This document shows positions 40,351-50,487 of a DNA stretch of 64,000 nucleotides, in pieces. The notes beneath the pieces were generated by a model. It was not told the origin of the DNA, ran no database searches, and saw only the letters and a list, made by a program, of their open reading frames with translations. The stretch comes from Micromonospora eburnea (GTDB lineage Bacteria > Actinomycetota > Actinomycetes > Mycobacteriales > Micromonosporaceae). Where the stretch lies: NCBI RefSeq assembly GCF_900090225.1, contig NZ_FMHY01000002.1:1-64000 (forward strand), read 5' to 3'. The translations under genes were made by a program, and so were the position numbers. Position 1 is the stretch's first letter. Each line of letters begins with the position of its first letter.

Positions 40351-41528
40351 CAGTGCGCGCTCCCCTCGAACGACGCCATGTACTTGTTGAACTGCGCCCG
40401 CTGCTCGTCGAGCTCGGGCGACCCGTTCGGGTAGACGTGGTCGAACATCGTCACCGGCTTCGGGTCGGGCATGGCGAGCACCCGCTCACGCAGGTGCACG
40501 GACTCGGCGCGGGCCTGCTCGTCGACCTCGGCGAAGAACGACTCGTCGGCGAGCTGCTGCTTGGTCAGGAACGCCTTCATCCGGGCGATCGGGTCCTTGG
40601 CCTGCCAGGCCTCGACCTCGCTGGCGATCCGGTAGCGGGTGGGGTCGTCGGAGGTGGTGTGCGCCCCCATCCGGTAGGTGTACGCCTCGATCAGGCTCGG
40701 CCCCTGGCCGTGCCGCGCGTTGTCCAGCGCGTGCCGGGTCACCGCGTACGACGCGAGCACGTCGTTGCCGTCCACCCGGACACCGGGGAAGCCGAAGCCG
40801 CCCGCACGCTTGTACAGCGGGACGCGGGTCTGCCGCTCCAGCGGTTGGGAGATGGCGTACTGGTTGTTCTGGCAGAAGAACACCAGCGGGGTGTTGAAGA
40901 CGCTGGCCCAGACGAACGACTCGTTGACGTCACCCTGGCTGCTGGCGCCGTCACCGAAGAAGGCGATCACCGCCTCGCCGTCGTCGCCGCCGGTCTTGCC
41001 GTCCATGGCGACGCCCATGGCGTACCCGGCCGCGTGCAGGGCCTGCGCCCCGATGACGATCGTGTACATGTTGAACTTGAACTCGTTCGGGTCCCAGCCG
41101 CCCTGGTCGACGCCGCGGAACAGGCCGAGCGGCATGATCGGGTCGATGCCCCGGCAGTAGAGGACGCCGTGCTCCCGGTAGGTCGGGAAGGCCATGTCCT
41201 GCGTACGCAGGGCCCGGCCGGCGCCGACCTGCGCCGCCTCCTGGCCCAGCAGGCTGGCCCAGAGGCCCAGCTCGCCCTGGCGCTGCAGGGCGGTCGCCTC
41301 GGCGTCGAGCTTGCGGACCAGCACGAGGTCGCGGTAGAGCCCGCGGTACTCCTCGTCGGTGAAGTCGACGCGGTATTCGGTCCCGTCCGGGCCGAGCGCG
41401 CTTTCGATCCGCTCGCCCTCGGGCGTGAGCAGTTGTACGAGTTCCGGCTCGCCTGCCGCGGCGGCACGCTTGGAACGGGGTGCGGCCCGCCGGCCGCGGC
41501 TGGTGACCCCGGGGTCGCCCTTTGCCAT
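40350..41528 (-). CDS. bkdA: 2-oxoacid dehydrogenase E1 alpha subunit
   Basis: 392 residues. The thiamine-diphosphate/Mg motif is FFGDGASSQGDVNES with a later NNQYAIS. QGELGLWASLLGQEAAQVGA and FPTYREHGVLYCRG are the active-site blocks, and TYRMGAHTTSDDPTRYR carries the conserved phosphorylation-loop region. A basic N-terminal tail of about 35 residues precedes the fold. ATG 41528 follows AGGGAGAG. It is the first gene of the operon E1-alpha, E1-beta, E2. The E3 dihydrolipoamide dehydrogenase is not in the window. Confidence 0.88.
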   Translation of the reverse strand: MAKGDPGVTSRGRRAAPRSKRAAAAGEPELVQLLTPEGERIESALGPDGTEYRVDFTDEEYRGLYRDLVLVRKLDAEATALQRQGELGLWASLLGQEAAQVGAGRALRTQDMAFPTYREHGVLYCRGIDPIMPLGLFRGVDQGGWDPNEFKFNMYTIVIGAQALHAAGYAMGVAMDGKTGGDDGEAVIAFFGDGASSQGDVNESFVWASVFNTPLVFFCQNNQYAISQPLERQTRVPLYKRAGGFGFPGVRVDGNDVLASYAVTRHALDNARHGQGPSLIEAYTYRMGAHTTSDDPTRYRIASEVEAWQAKDPIARMKAFLTKQQLADESFFAEVDEQARAESVHLRERVLAMPDPKPVTMFDHVYPNGSPELDEQRAQFNKYMASFEGSAH

Positions 41529-41993
41529 CCGTCTCTCCCTGTCTGGTCTGCGCCGGCGCCGGGGGTGACCCGTGCCGGCGCACATCATGCGCCGCCCGGC
41601 TTGAGCCGGGCTGGTTCCTGGCGGCCGCGCCTAGCCCCGGTGAGGGTTGCCGCGCGGCGTGAGCCGGGTTCATGGAGCGACCCGGCCCGGGAGCGCCGGC
41701 GCCGTTCCGCACCAGCCGCAGGGTGCGCGGAGGTGGCGGCTGCGTTGCCGTCGTGCCTGAATGATTGCAGAGGTGGTGAGGGGTCCCACAGTATGGCCTC
41801 CCCCACCCGTGGGTTTCCGTCTGGTTCGCGACGCATGGAGGTTTTGTCGCTTGAGTCGGCCCTCGACGACGGACAACAGGTGTGTCGACACGCTGTGGCG
41901 CCTGGTGAACTGAGGGTTACTGGGGCAAGCTGCTGGTGTCGATTCTGTCCCTTTAGGGCGGAATGCCTGTTGACGTACGAGGAGTGGGTGCCG
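41529..41993. other. Divergent intergenic region, no gene seen
   Basis: 465 bases between the start of the dehydrogenase operon and the Pro-rich protein. It should hold promoters in both directions, but no convincing -35/-10 pair stood out. Frames crossing it lack ribosome sites. Confidence 0.4.
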
Positions 41994-42689
41994 GTGTCCG
42001 AGCCAGCGGGCGATCCCACAGCGTCCGTCCCCGGCCGCCAGCGGTCGGCGCCACCGGGTGGCTATCGCCGGGTGATCGGGGCGCACCGCGCGGCCGGCCT
42101 GGGCGGCCCGAGCCGCGGCTATCTGTTCACCGTCGCGCTGCTGGCCGGCACCGCGTCCATGCCGATCCTGACCGCGATCAGCACCGGATCGGCCACCGTG
42201 GGCCACAGCGCCCTGCCGGACAACAGCACTCCGTTCATCCCGACTCCCTCGGTCGGCCCGGTGCTGGTCCCCCTGCCCAACGGGACCCAACCCCCGCTCC
42301 CGCCCAGCCGGACCCCCGGCGCCACCGGCACGTCGTGGCCCGCCCGGGTGCCGGCACCGGGCGCCCCGGCGCTGCCCGACGACGGTGACCTCGGCGGGCG
42401 CCGGAGGCCCCGGCCGGCCGAGCCGGTGTCCACCCCGGGCCCCGTCCGCACCACACAGACCGCCGCGCCGCGCCCGCCACGCGACTCCCCGCCGCCGCCG
42501 TCGGCCTCCCAACCGGCCACCCCAATGCCGTCACCGAGCCCCACGGGCGAGCCGACCAGCACCTGCCCCGGGCCGGCGGGCGGTCCCCCGACGACCAGAG
42601 ATGGGCGGCCGCCGCCGACCGGCCCCGCCGGCTCCCCACCGTCGGCAGGCGCGTCGACGGACCGCCCGCTCAGGCCGGGTCGTCGGTGA
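41994..42689 (+). CDS. Pro-rich membrane-anchored or secreted protein, unknown
   Basis: 231 residues. About 45 N-terminal residues precede a hydrophobic segment (YLFTVALLAGTASMPILTAI), then a Pro/Thr/Ser/Gly-rich tail of about 165 residues. The tail has a single late Cys (TSTCPGPAG). No family is recognised. The span could be a signal anchor exporting the disordered tail to the wall. GTG 41994 is nine bases from GAGGAG; GTG 41988 is too close. The 3' end overlaps the convergent gene by 20 bases. Confidence 0.6.
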   Translation: MSEPAGDPTASVPGRQRSAPPGGYRRVIGAHRAAGLGGPSRGYLFTVALLAGTASMPILTAISTGSATVGHSALPDNSTPFIPTPSVGPVLVPLPNGTQPPLPPSRTPGATGTSWPARVPAPGAPALPDDGDLGGRRRPRPAEPVSTPGPVRTTQTAAPRPPRDSPPPPSASQPATPMPSPSPTGEPTSTCPGPAGGPPTTRDGRPPPTGPAGSPPSAGASTDRPLRPGRR

Positions 42690-43893
42690 GGCGGTGCCGG
42701 TTGGCCTCGATCCAGGCGTCCAGCGCGGCCGGGTCGTCCGGATCCACACCGTCGGCCATGAGCTGGGCGACCGCGGCCGTGGCCGGGCTCCGCCGCTCTC
42801 CGGTGCTGTAGAGCCGGGCGAACTCGGGGATGATCTCCTCGATCGCCTCGTCCGTACGCCGGGCCGCCGCCGCCGGCAGCCCCCGCTGGCGGGCCGCGTA
42901 CGCCGCCCAGCCGCGCAGCACCCTGGGCAGCAACGCGGCGTCGTCCATGTCCAGCACGGCCCGGCGGTGCACCCAGTCGAGCAGGAACAGCTCGGCGACC
43001 GTGGGGCTCCAGCGCATCGGATCGGCGTCCGGGAAGCTCGCCGCGTGGTCGAGCAGCAGGCCCAGGCAGAAGTGCAGCGAGGCCAGGTCCGCGTCGGCCA
43101 CCGCGTCCAGGCCGAACCGGGCGGCCTCCGGCGAGCCGAGGAAGGCCCGGACCAGCCGGGTCCGCTCCTCGTCGGTGGGCGGCGGAACCTCCCGCGCCCC
43201 GGCGGCGACGGCCCGGCCGGGCAGGGTGGCCAGCCGCGCGCCGACCAACGCCCGGTCGGTGGCCAGCGAGCCCTGGGCGGGCAACTCCCCGAGGTCGTCG
43301 GTGACGCCCAGGTGGCGGCTCACCTCGGTGTGCATCCGGGCCGGGTCCTCGGTCCGGAACCAGGTGAACTCGTCCTCGGTGCAGATCTCCCGGGCCTGCT
43401 CCACGATCCGCCCGGCCGGTCCGCCGACGAAGACGTCCTTGGTGATGCCGATGTTGTGGTCGACCAGGGCCACCACGGCGTGCTCCGGCCCACCCTCGTC
43501 ATCGTCGTAGGCGAAGGTGGCCAGGTAGGAGGTCTGGTCCCCGTAGACGTCCCCGTACGCCCAGGCGCCGGTGAGGTGCACCCGCCCGAGCTGCCCGGCC
43601 CAGGCCGGGGAGTATGCGCCGGGGCGGACCCGGGCGGCGCCCTCGGCGTCCGGGACCAGCGCGGCGAAGACGGCGCGGATGGTGGTCGCGGTGGCGCTGC
43701 GCCGGCGCGACGTGGCGGCGAGGAACCCGGCGACGAACTCGCGGACGGCGGTCTCCCGGTCGGTCTCCGCGACGGCGTAGACACTGCCCAGCAGCGCGGC
43801 GCCGAGCATCTCCGCGTCGAGGGCGGAGTCGAGCCTCGTCACGTCGCGAGCGGCGTGCAGCACCGCCTCATAGGGGGTCTGTGGCGTGGCCAT
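42670..43893 (-). CDS. Conserved-looking soluble hypothetical protein
   Basis: 407 residues, not recognised. It is mostly helical, Ala/Arg/Asp-rich, without a signal or span. Landmarks are YEAVLHAARDVTRLDSALDA at the start and TSYLATFAYDDDEGGPEHAV near 115. ALVDHNIGITKDVFVGGPAG follows, with a His/Asp pair, and FLLDWVHRRAVLDMDDAALL lies near 285. Codon use matches the neighbours. It lies 52 bases downstream of the dynamin-like GTPase gene on the same strand, perhaps in its transcript. It ends inside the convergent Pro-rich gene. Confidence 0.65.
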   Translation of the reverse strand: MATPQTPYEAVLHAARDVTRLDSALDAEMLGAALLGSVYAVAETDRETAVREFVAGFLAATSRRRSATATTIRAVFAALVPDAEGAARVRPGAYSPAWAGQLGRVHLTGAWAYGDVYGDQTSYLATFAYDDDEGGPEHAVVALVDHNIGITKDVFVGGPAGRIVEQAREICTEDEFTWFRTEDPARMHTEVSRHLGVTDDLGELPAQGSLATDRALVGARLATLPGRAVAAGAREVPPPTDEERTRLVRAFLGSPEAARFGLDAVADADLASLHFCLGLLLDHAASFPDADPMRWSPTVAELFLLDWVHRRAVLDMDDAALLPRVLRGWAAYAARQRGLPAAAARRTDEAIEEIIPEFARLYSTGERRSPATAAVAQLMADGVDPDDPAALDAWIEANRHRLTDDPA

Positions 43894-43945
43894 GCCCCGA
43901 CCCTACGCCGCTCGGCCGGCCCGGGCACTGCACAGCACGCCGGGC

Positions 43946-45625
43946 TCAGCGCCGGGCTGCCTCCCGCAGCGAATCCCGGGCCTCGGCGTACCGGGCCAGC
44001 ACCGCCCAGACCGGGTCCAGCACGTACTTCTCGCCGACGCTGCCCACCGAGGTCGTCAGCCGGCGTTCGGCCCGCTGCCGGGCGCGCCGCGCCGCCCACC
44101 CGCTCACCGGCCGGGCCACCGCCGCGACCAGCAACCCGGCGAGCAGGCCGCCGACGAGCAGCACGGTGGGCCACGGCACCTCGCCGAGCCGTGGGTACGC
44201 CAGCGCGGGCAGTCCGAGCGCGCGCAGCACGTAGCCGAGCACCAACCAGCCCAGCCCGGCCACCGCGGCGACGGTGACCAGCCACTGGAGGCCGCCCACC
44301 ACCCGCCACCAGGCCGGGCGCCGGGCCATGCCCAGATCGGTGGCGGCCACCGCGTGGTCCAGCGCGTCCGGCAGGTCGGCCAGCCGGGACCGGGCCGCGG
44401 CGGTCACCGCAGCCGGCCAGGGTGCCGGCAGGTCGGCGGCGCAGCGGTCGGCCACCGCGCTGATGGCCAGGTTGAGCGCCGAGCGCTGCGCGGCGGTGGG
44501 ATCGGGTACGGAGGTCGCCGCGACGAGGCTCTCCGCCGGCGCGTCGGCGCCCCCGGAGGTGAGGTGCAGCCGGCGCAGCGGGTCCGGCCGGAGCCGCCGC
44601 CAGCCGCGTACCAGTGGCCAGCCCGTCGTCCCGCCGGCCCGGTGCCGGTACGCGGCCTCGACCGCCTCGGCCACGGTCGGCACCCCGGCCGCCCCGGCCA
44701 GCGCGGCGGTGAGTTCCCGCGCCGAGGCGTCACCCGGGCCGGTACGGGGCGCCTCCGGCCCGACCAGCGGGTCCAGCCCGGCCACCACGGTGTCCACGTC
44801 GCCGGCCAGCCGACGCAGCGCGGCCTGCCGTTCGGCGACCGTACGCTCCAGCTCGGGGCGGAGCCCGTCCAGCCCGGCCGGGTCCACCGCGACCGTGGGC
44901 AGCAGCGGCACCCCGGCCAGCCCGTCGGCGTCCAGCAGCCGGCGCAGGTCGTCGAGGACCCGGGGCAACTCGGCCGGGGGCAGCCGGTCGGCCTGGTTGA
45001 GCACCACCACCGTCACGTCCCGGTGTCGGTGGAACTCGCGCAGGTAGCTGTTGTGGATCACGCGGTCGGCGTACTTCTGCGGGTCGACCACCCAGACCAC
45101 CAGGTCGACCAGCCCGAGCAGCCGGTCCACCTCCAGCCGGTGGCCGCGCTGCACCGAGTCGAAGTCGGGCAGGTCCAGCAGGACCAGGCCGCGCAGGGTC
45201 GCCTCGTCCTCGCCGTCGAGGGCGCTCTCCCGGACGAACCGGTGCCGGGGCAGCACCCCGATCCAGTCGAGCAGCCGGGACGCCCCGTCCAACGGCCCCC
45301 ACACGCAGGCGTGCGCCACCCCGGTCGTCGGCCGGCGTACGCCGACCGGCGAGAGGTCCAGCCGGGCCAGGGCGTTGAACAGGCTCGACTTGCCGCTGCC
45401 GGTCGCCCCGGCCAGGGCAACCACGGTGTGGTGCCCGGAGAGGGCGAGTCGGCTGCCGGCCCGTTCGACCACGGTGTGCGCGGCGACCAGTTGGGCGTCG
45501 GGCACCTGGCCGTCCACCGCCTGAAGGAAGCGCTGGAGCGCCCGCAGGCGCGCGATCAGATCGTCCGGGTCGACGCGCTGCTCGCCCCGGAACGCCTCCC
45601 GGATCCGGTCGGCGATGTCGCTCAC
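43946..45625 (-). CDS. Dynamin-like/YfjP-type GTPase with two membrane spans
   Basis: 559 residues. The GTPase domain (about 60-260) has G1 ALAGATGSGKSSLFNAL, G3 LLDLPDFDSVQ and G4 VVVLNQADRL. Two spans near 430-500 (LQWLVTVAAVAGLGWLVLGY and TVLLVGGLLAGLLVAAVA) form a hairpin, followed by a helical end. This is the layout of the membrane-bound member of bacterial dynamin-like pairs. In Streptomyces such a pair (DynA/DynB) supports FtsZ rings at sporulation septa, and equivalence here is inferred. The GTG start at 45625 is separated from its partner gene by a dispersed repeat. Confidence 0.78.
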   Translation of the reverse strand: MSDIADRIREAFRGEQRVDPDDLIARLRALQRFLQAVDGQVPDAQLVAAHTVVERAGSRLALSGHHTVVALAGATGSGKSSLFNALARLDLSPVGVRRPTTGVAHACVWGPLDGASRLLDWIGVLPRHRFVRESALDGEDEATLRGLVLLDLPDFDSVQRGHRLEVDRLLGLVDLVVWVVDPQKYADRVIHNSYLREFHRHRDVTVVVLNQADRLPPAELPRVLDDLRRLLDADGLAGVPLLPTVAVDPAGLDGLRPELERTVAERQAALRRLAGDVDTVVAGLDPLVGPEAPRTGPGDASARELTAALAGAAGVPTVAEAVEAAYRHRAGGTTGWPLVRGWRRLRPDPLRRLHLTSGGADAPAESLVAATSVPDPTAAQRSALNLAISAVADRCAADLPAPWPAAVTAAARSRLADLPDALDHAVAATDLGMARRPAWWRVVGGLQWLVTVAAVAGLGWLVLGYVLRALGLPALAYPRLGEVPWPTVLLVGGLLAGLLVAAVARPVSGWAARRARQRAERRLTTSVGSVGEKYVLDPVWAVLARYAEARDSLREAARR

Positions 45626-45643
45626 CCCCGCACACCTTCGGAT

Positions 45644-45697
45644 GAAAGGAAGGGCCCCTTGTTAACGCCTCCGGTAGAGAAGGGAACCCTTCTCACC
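45644..45697. repeat. Dispersed GGGGCCCC palindromic element, copy 4
   Basis: GAAAGGAAGGGCCCCTT, GTTAACGCCTCCGGTAGAG, then AAGGGAACCCTT. Unlike other copies it lies between two genes on the same strand, so it could reduce read-through inside the GTPase pair. Confidence 0.85.
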
Positions 45698-45716
45698 CCG
45701 GGTAGCTGTGGTGTGG

Positions 45717-47555
45717 TCAACGGGCGCCGCCGGGGTTGATGGGGGGTGGTGTCGGGCGGCCCGGGTGGGTCAGGCCGCTGCGGTGGCGGGCCTTCTCCAC
45801 CGCGCCGGCGGCTCGGTGCAGGGTGGCGCCGGTCTCGGCGGCCGGCCGGGCCGCCTCGGTGCGGGCGAGGAACCGGGCGGCCTCCTCGGCCAGCAGCGCG
45901 CCGATCCGGTCGAGCAGGTCGCTTCGGGCCTTGGTCGCCAGGTTTCGGACCGCCTGGTCGCCGAAGATCGCCTGGAGGACCGCCTGCCCGGCGACCGCGG
46001 TGCCGGCGCCGGTGGCGACCTCCAACCCGGTGGGGATGAACGCGGTGGAGGCGAAGACCGCGATCATGACGGCCAGCCCGGTGGCGTTGACCGCGTACGC
46101 GGCCGTGCGGGCCATGAAACGGCGGTCGCCCCCCTCGCTCTGGACCAGCTCCAGCACCGTCCGCTGCCAGTCGCGGACCAGCCGCTCGGCACGCCCGGGC
46201 AGGTCCTCGGAGGCGTGGGCGAGCTCCGGTTCGAGCAACTCCGCGCCGGCCGGGTGCGCCTTCCACCCGGTGTACGCGTTCTCCGCCGCCTCGGCGGCCA
46301 CCCCGCGCAACAGCGTCACGAGCTGGGACTCGATCGCCGTACGCAGCTCGGCGGCGGGGGCCGGACGCCCGGTGACCGCGGCGACCACCCGGTCGCGCAG
46401 CCGGCCGATCCGCGCCTCCAGGGTGCGGAAGAACTCGCCGGTGCCGACGAACTCCTGCCAGCGGGCCAGCACCTCGCCGCGGAGCAGCCGGCCGTCCCTG
46501 AGCCCCTGGTCGACGGTCCGCTCCGCCGCTCGGTACGCCGCCCGTACCCGCTCGTCCAGCGCGTCGGCGGCGGCGACCTGCTCGTCGGCGGCCCCGGCCA
46601 ACTCCAGCACGGCGGGGTGCAGGGCGCCCAGCGCACCGTCCAGCGTCTGCCGGACCACGGCGGACCGGGCCTCGACGTCCGCGGCGAGCCGGGCGAACCA
46701 GGCGCTAAGGGGGGCAGTGACCCGCTCGGGCAGCAGCCCCTGCCCGTCGACCCGGGTCTCCGGCAGCACGAAGAGCGGCGCGGCGGCCAGGTCCTGGGCG
46801 GCGAGCATCTCCGACAGGTGGGCGGTGATCTCGTCGATCGCCTCCGGGGGCACCCGGTCCAGGACCATGGCGATCACCGTGCCCCGGGCCCGGGCGCCGC
46901 GCAGCAGCTCCCAGGGGACGGCATCGGCGTACCGGGCGGCGGTGGTGACGAAGAGCCAGAGGTCGGCGGCGGCCAGCAGCTGCCCGGCGAGCGCCCGGTT
47001 GGCGTCGACCACCGAGTCGATGTCGGGCGCGTCGAGGAAGGCCAGCCCGGCCGGCAGCGCGGGCGCGGTGACCAGGTGCAGGCTGCTCGGGTCCTCGCTC
47101 GGCTCGTTGGTCCGGGTCAGACCGGGCAGCAGGTCGCCCTGGCGGAACCAGGAGGCATCGGCCGGGTTGCAGACCAGCACCGGCGAACGGGTGGTGGGGC
47201 GCAGCACCCCGGCGGCGCTCACCCGCGCCTGGACCAGGCTGTTGACCAGGGTCGACTTGCCCGCGCCGGTCGAGCCGCCGACCACCACCAGCAGCGGGGC
47301 GTCGAGCCGGGCGAGCCGGGGCAGCAGGTAGTCGTCGAGCTGGTGCGACAGGCTGGTGGCGGCGCGTCGGGCCGGCTCCGCCGAGGGCAGGGCCAGCGGG
47401 AACCGGGCCGCCCCGATCGCGGCCCGCAGGCCGGCGAGCGCGCCGGGCAGACCGTCCGCGTGGGTGGCGGGCGGGTCGTCCCCGGTGGCGGGTCCGATGC
47501 GGGCTGCGACGGCGGGCGTGCCGGTACGGGTGGCGGAATCGCCATGCGTCGTCAC
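45717..47555 (-). CDS. Dynamin-like GTPase
   Basis: 612 residues. The GTPase domain (about 85-290) has G1 VVVGGSTGAGKSTLVNSLV and G3 LAFLDAPDIDSVVDANRA; a canonical NKxD is replaced by MVLDRVP. A long helical stalk follows. A hydrophobic region near 490-540 (ATGLAVMIAVFASTAFI, then GTAVAGQAVLQAIFG) may dip into the membrane. A basic Pro-rich tail ends the chain. With the protein at 43946 it forms a probable two-subunit membrane-remodelling GTPase. It is divergent from dnaK with 209 bases between. Confidence 0.78.
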   Translation of the reverse strand: MTTHGDSATRTGTPAVAARIGPATGDDPPATHADGLPGALAGLRAAIGAARFPLALPSAEPARRAATSLSHQLDDYLLPRLARLDAPLLVVVGGSTGAGKSTLVNSLVQARVSAAGVLRPTTRSPVLVCNPADASWFRQGDLLPGLTRTNEPSEDPSSLHLVTAPALPAGLAFLDAPDIDSVVDANRALAGQLLAAADLWLFVTTAARYADAVPWELLRGARARGTVIAMVLDRVPPEAIDEITAHLSEMLAAQDLAAAPLFVLPETRVDGQGLLPERVTAPLSAWFARLAADVEARSAVVRQTLDGALGALHPAVLELAGAADEQVAAADALDERVRAAYRAAERTVDQGLRDGRLLRGEVLARWQEFVGTGEFFRTLEARIGRLRDRVVAAVTGRPAPAAELRTAIESQLVTLLRGVAAEAAENAYTGWKAHPAGAELLEPELAHASEDLPGRAERLVRDWQRTVLELVQSEGGDRRFMARTAAYAVNATGLAVMIAVFASTAFIPTGLEVATGAGTAVAGQAVLQAIFGDQAVRNLATKARSDLLDRIGALLAEEAARFLARTEAARPAAETGATLHRAAGAVEKARHRSGLTHPGRPTPPPINPGGAR

Positions 47556-47639
47556 GGCTAAAGCGTGCCCGACCGACGCAAGTTAAGACAACCAGACGGT
47601 AATAACGACCAGGTTGCGTCGGGTCGACTCAACCCCGAC

Positions 47640-47685
47640 TTGCGCTTTGCCGGCGGCGTGGCACTATTGAGTCAAGTTCACTCAA
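47640..47685 (+). promoter_or_regulatory. dnaK promoter with HspR box (HAIR)
   Basis: TTGAGT (47667-47672), seven bases, ACTCAA (47680-47685) match the HAIR consensus CTTGAGT-N7-ACTCAAG. It overlaps the likely -10 (CACTAT, 47662-47667), with TTGCGC at 47640-47645 as -35. HspR, encoded at 51699, should repress this promoter together with DnaK until heat shock. An extra ACTCAA half-site lies at 47627. Confidence 0.85.
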
Positions 47686-47764
47686 CTTGTGGTGCGGTCG
47701 CTGCGGGCGGCCCGCCGGGGCAGGCCCCTGACCTGCTCACCCGTTACGAAGCGAGGAAGCGAAC

Positions 47765-49612
<1,848 letters not shown>

Positions 49613-49658
49613 CGTTCGGTCCCGGACACGTTCGCACGGCAGAGGGACGAGGTAACAC

Positions 49659-50408
49659 ATGACGGAGAAGCCACGAGCCGCTGACCCGGCTGCCGCCGGG
49701 TCGGCGCCGGGTGGCTCCGCGGGCGCCGGGCAGGACGCCGGCGAGGAGCCGCGGGTCGTCATCCGCGACAAGCGCAAACTCAAGACCGGGGAGCGGAGCG
49801 GGGCGGCCGCCACCGCGGCCGACGCCGCCGCCGACGCACCGGCCGAAGGGCTGGTCGAGGAGACCGAGGTCGTGGTCGACGAGATCGAGACCGAGGCCCC
49901 CGTCTCCGGCCCGCCGGTGGTCGATGCGCCGGCCGAGCCGACCGAGGAGGCGGCCAAGCCGGAGGCGCCGCTCGGCGCCGAGCTGGAGGGGGTACGCGCC
50001 GAGCTGGAGGAGCGGACCCGCGACCTCCAGCGGGTGACGGCCGAGTACGCCAACTACCGCAAGCGCGTCGACCGGGACCGCAACCTGGTCCAGGAGCAGG
50101 CGATCGGCACGGTGCTGACCGCGCTGCTGCCGATCCTCGACGACCTGGACCGGGCCCGCGAGCACGGCGACCTGGTGGGCGGGTTCGGCTCGGTGGCCGA
50201 GCAGCTCACCACCGCGCTGGGCAAGTTCGGCCTGACCGCGTTCGGTGAGCAGGGCGACCCGTTCGATCCCACCCTGCACGAGGCGGTGGCCCACCAGACC
50301 TCCGCCGATGTCACCGAACCGACCTGTGTGCAGGTCATGCGCCGCGGTTACCAGCTCGGCGATCGGCTGCTGCGGCCGGCCATGGTCGCGGTCGCCGACC
50401 CGGAGTAG
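49659..50408 (+). CDS. grpE: Nucleotide exchange factor GrpE
   Basis: 249 residues. An acidic, Ala/Pro-rich N-terminal tail of about 110 residues is followed by a coiled coil (ELEERTRDLQRVTAEYANYR). The GrpE head has DNLDRAREHGD-type sequence (here LPILDDLDRAREHGDLV) and TLHEAVAHQTSADVTEPTCV. It releases ADP from DnaK. The tail is longer than in E. coli, as usual in actinobacteria. It lies 46 bases after dnaK and 79 before dnaJ on the same strand. Confidence 0.95.
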   Translation: MTEKPRAADPAAAGSAPGGSAGAGQDAGEEPRVVIRDKRKLKTGERSGAAATAADAAADAPAEGLVEETEVVVDEIETEAPVSGPPVVDAPAEPTEEAAKPEAPLGAELEGVRAELEERTRDLQRVTAEYANYRKRVDRDRNLVQEQAIGTVLTALLPILDDLDRAREHGDLVGGFGSVAEQLTTALGKFGLTAFGEQGDPFDPTLHEAVAHQTSADVTEPTCVQVMRRGYQLGDRLLRPAMVAVADPE

Positions 50409-50487
50409 TGCCGACCCGTGCCGTCCCGTCCGCCCGCACCGGGCGGGCGGGACGACCGGGGTACGTCCCGTGGAAGGGGGTGGACGG

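Noticed and set aside
40353..41993. Upstream extension of the Pro-rich plus-strand frame across the E1-alpha gene
   Set aside because: It overlaps a well-supported enzyme on the other strand; the ribosome site and GTG at 41994 mark the true start.
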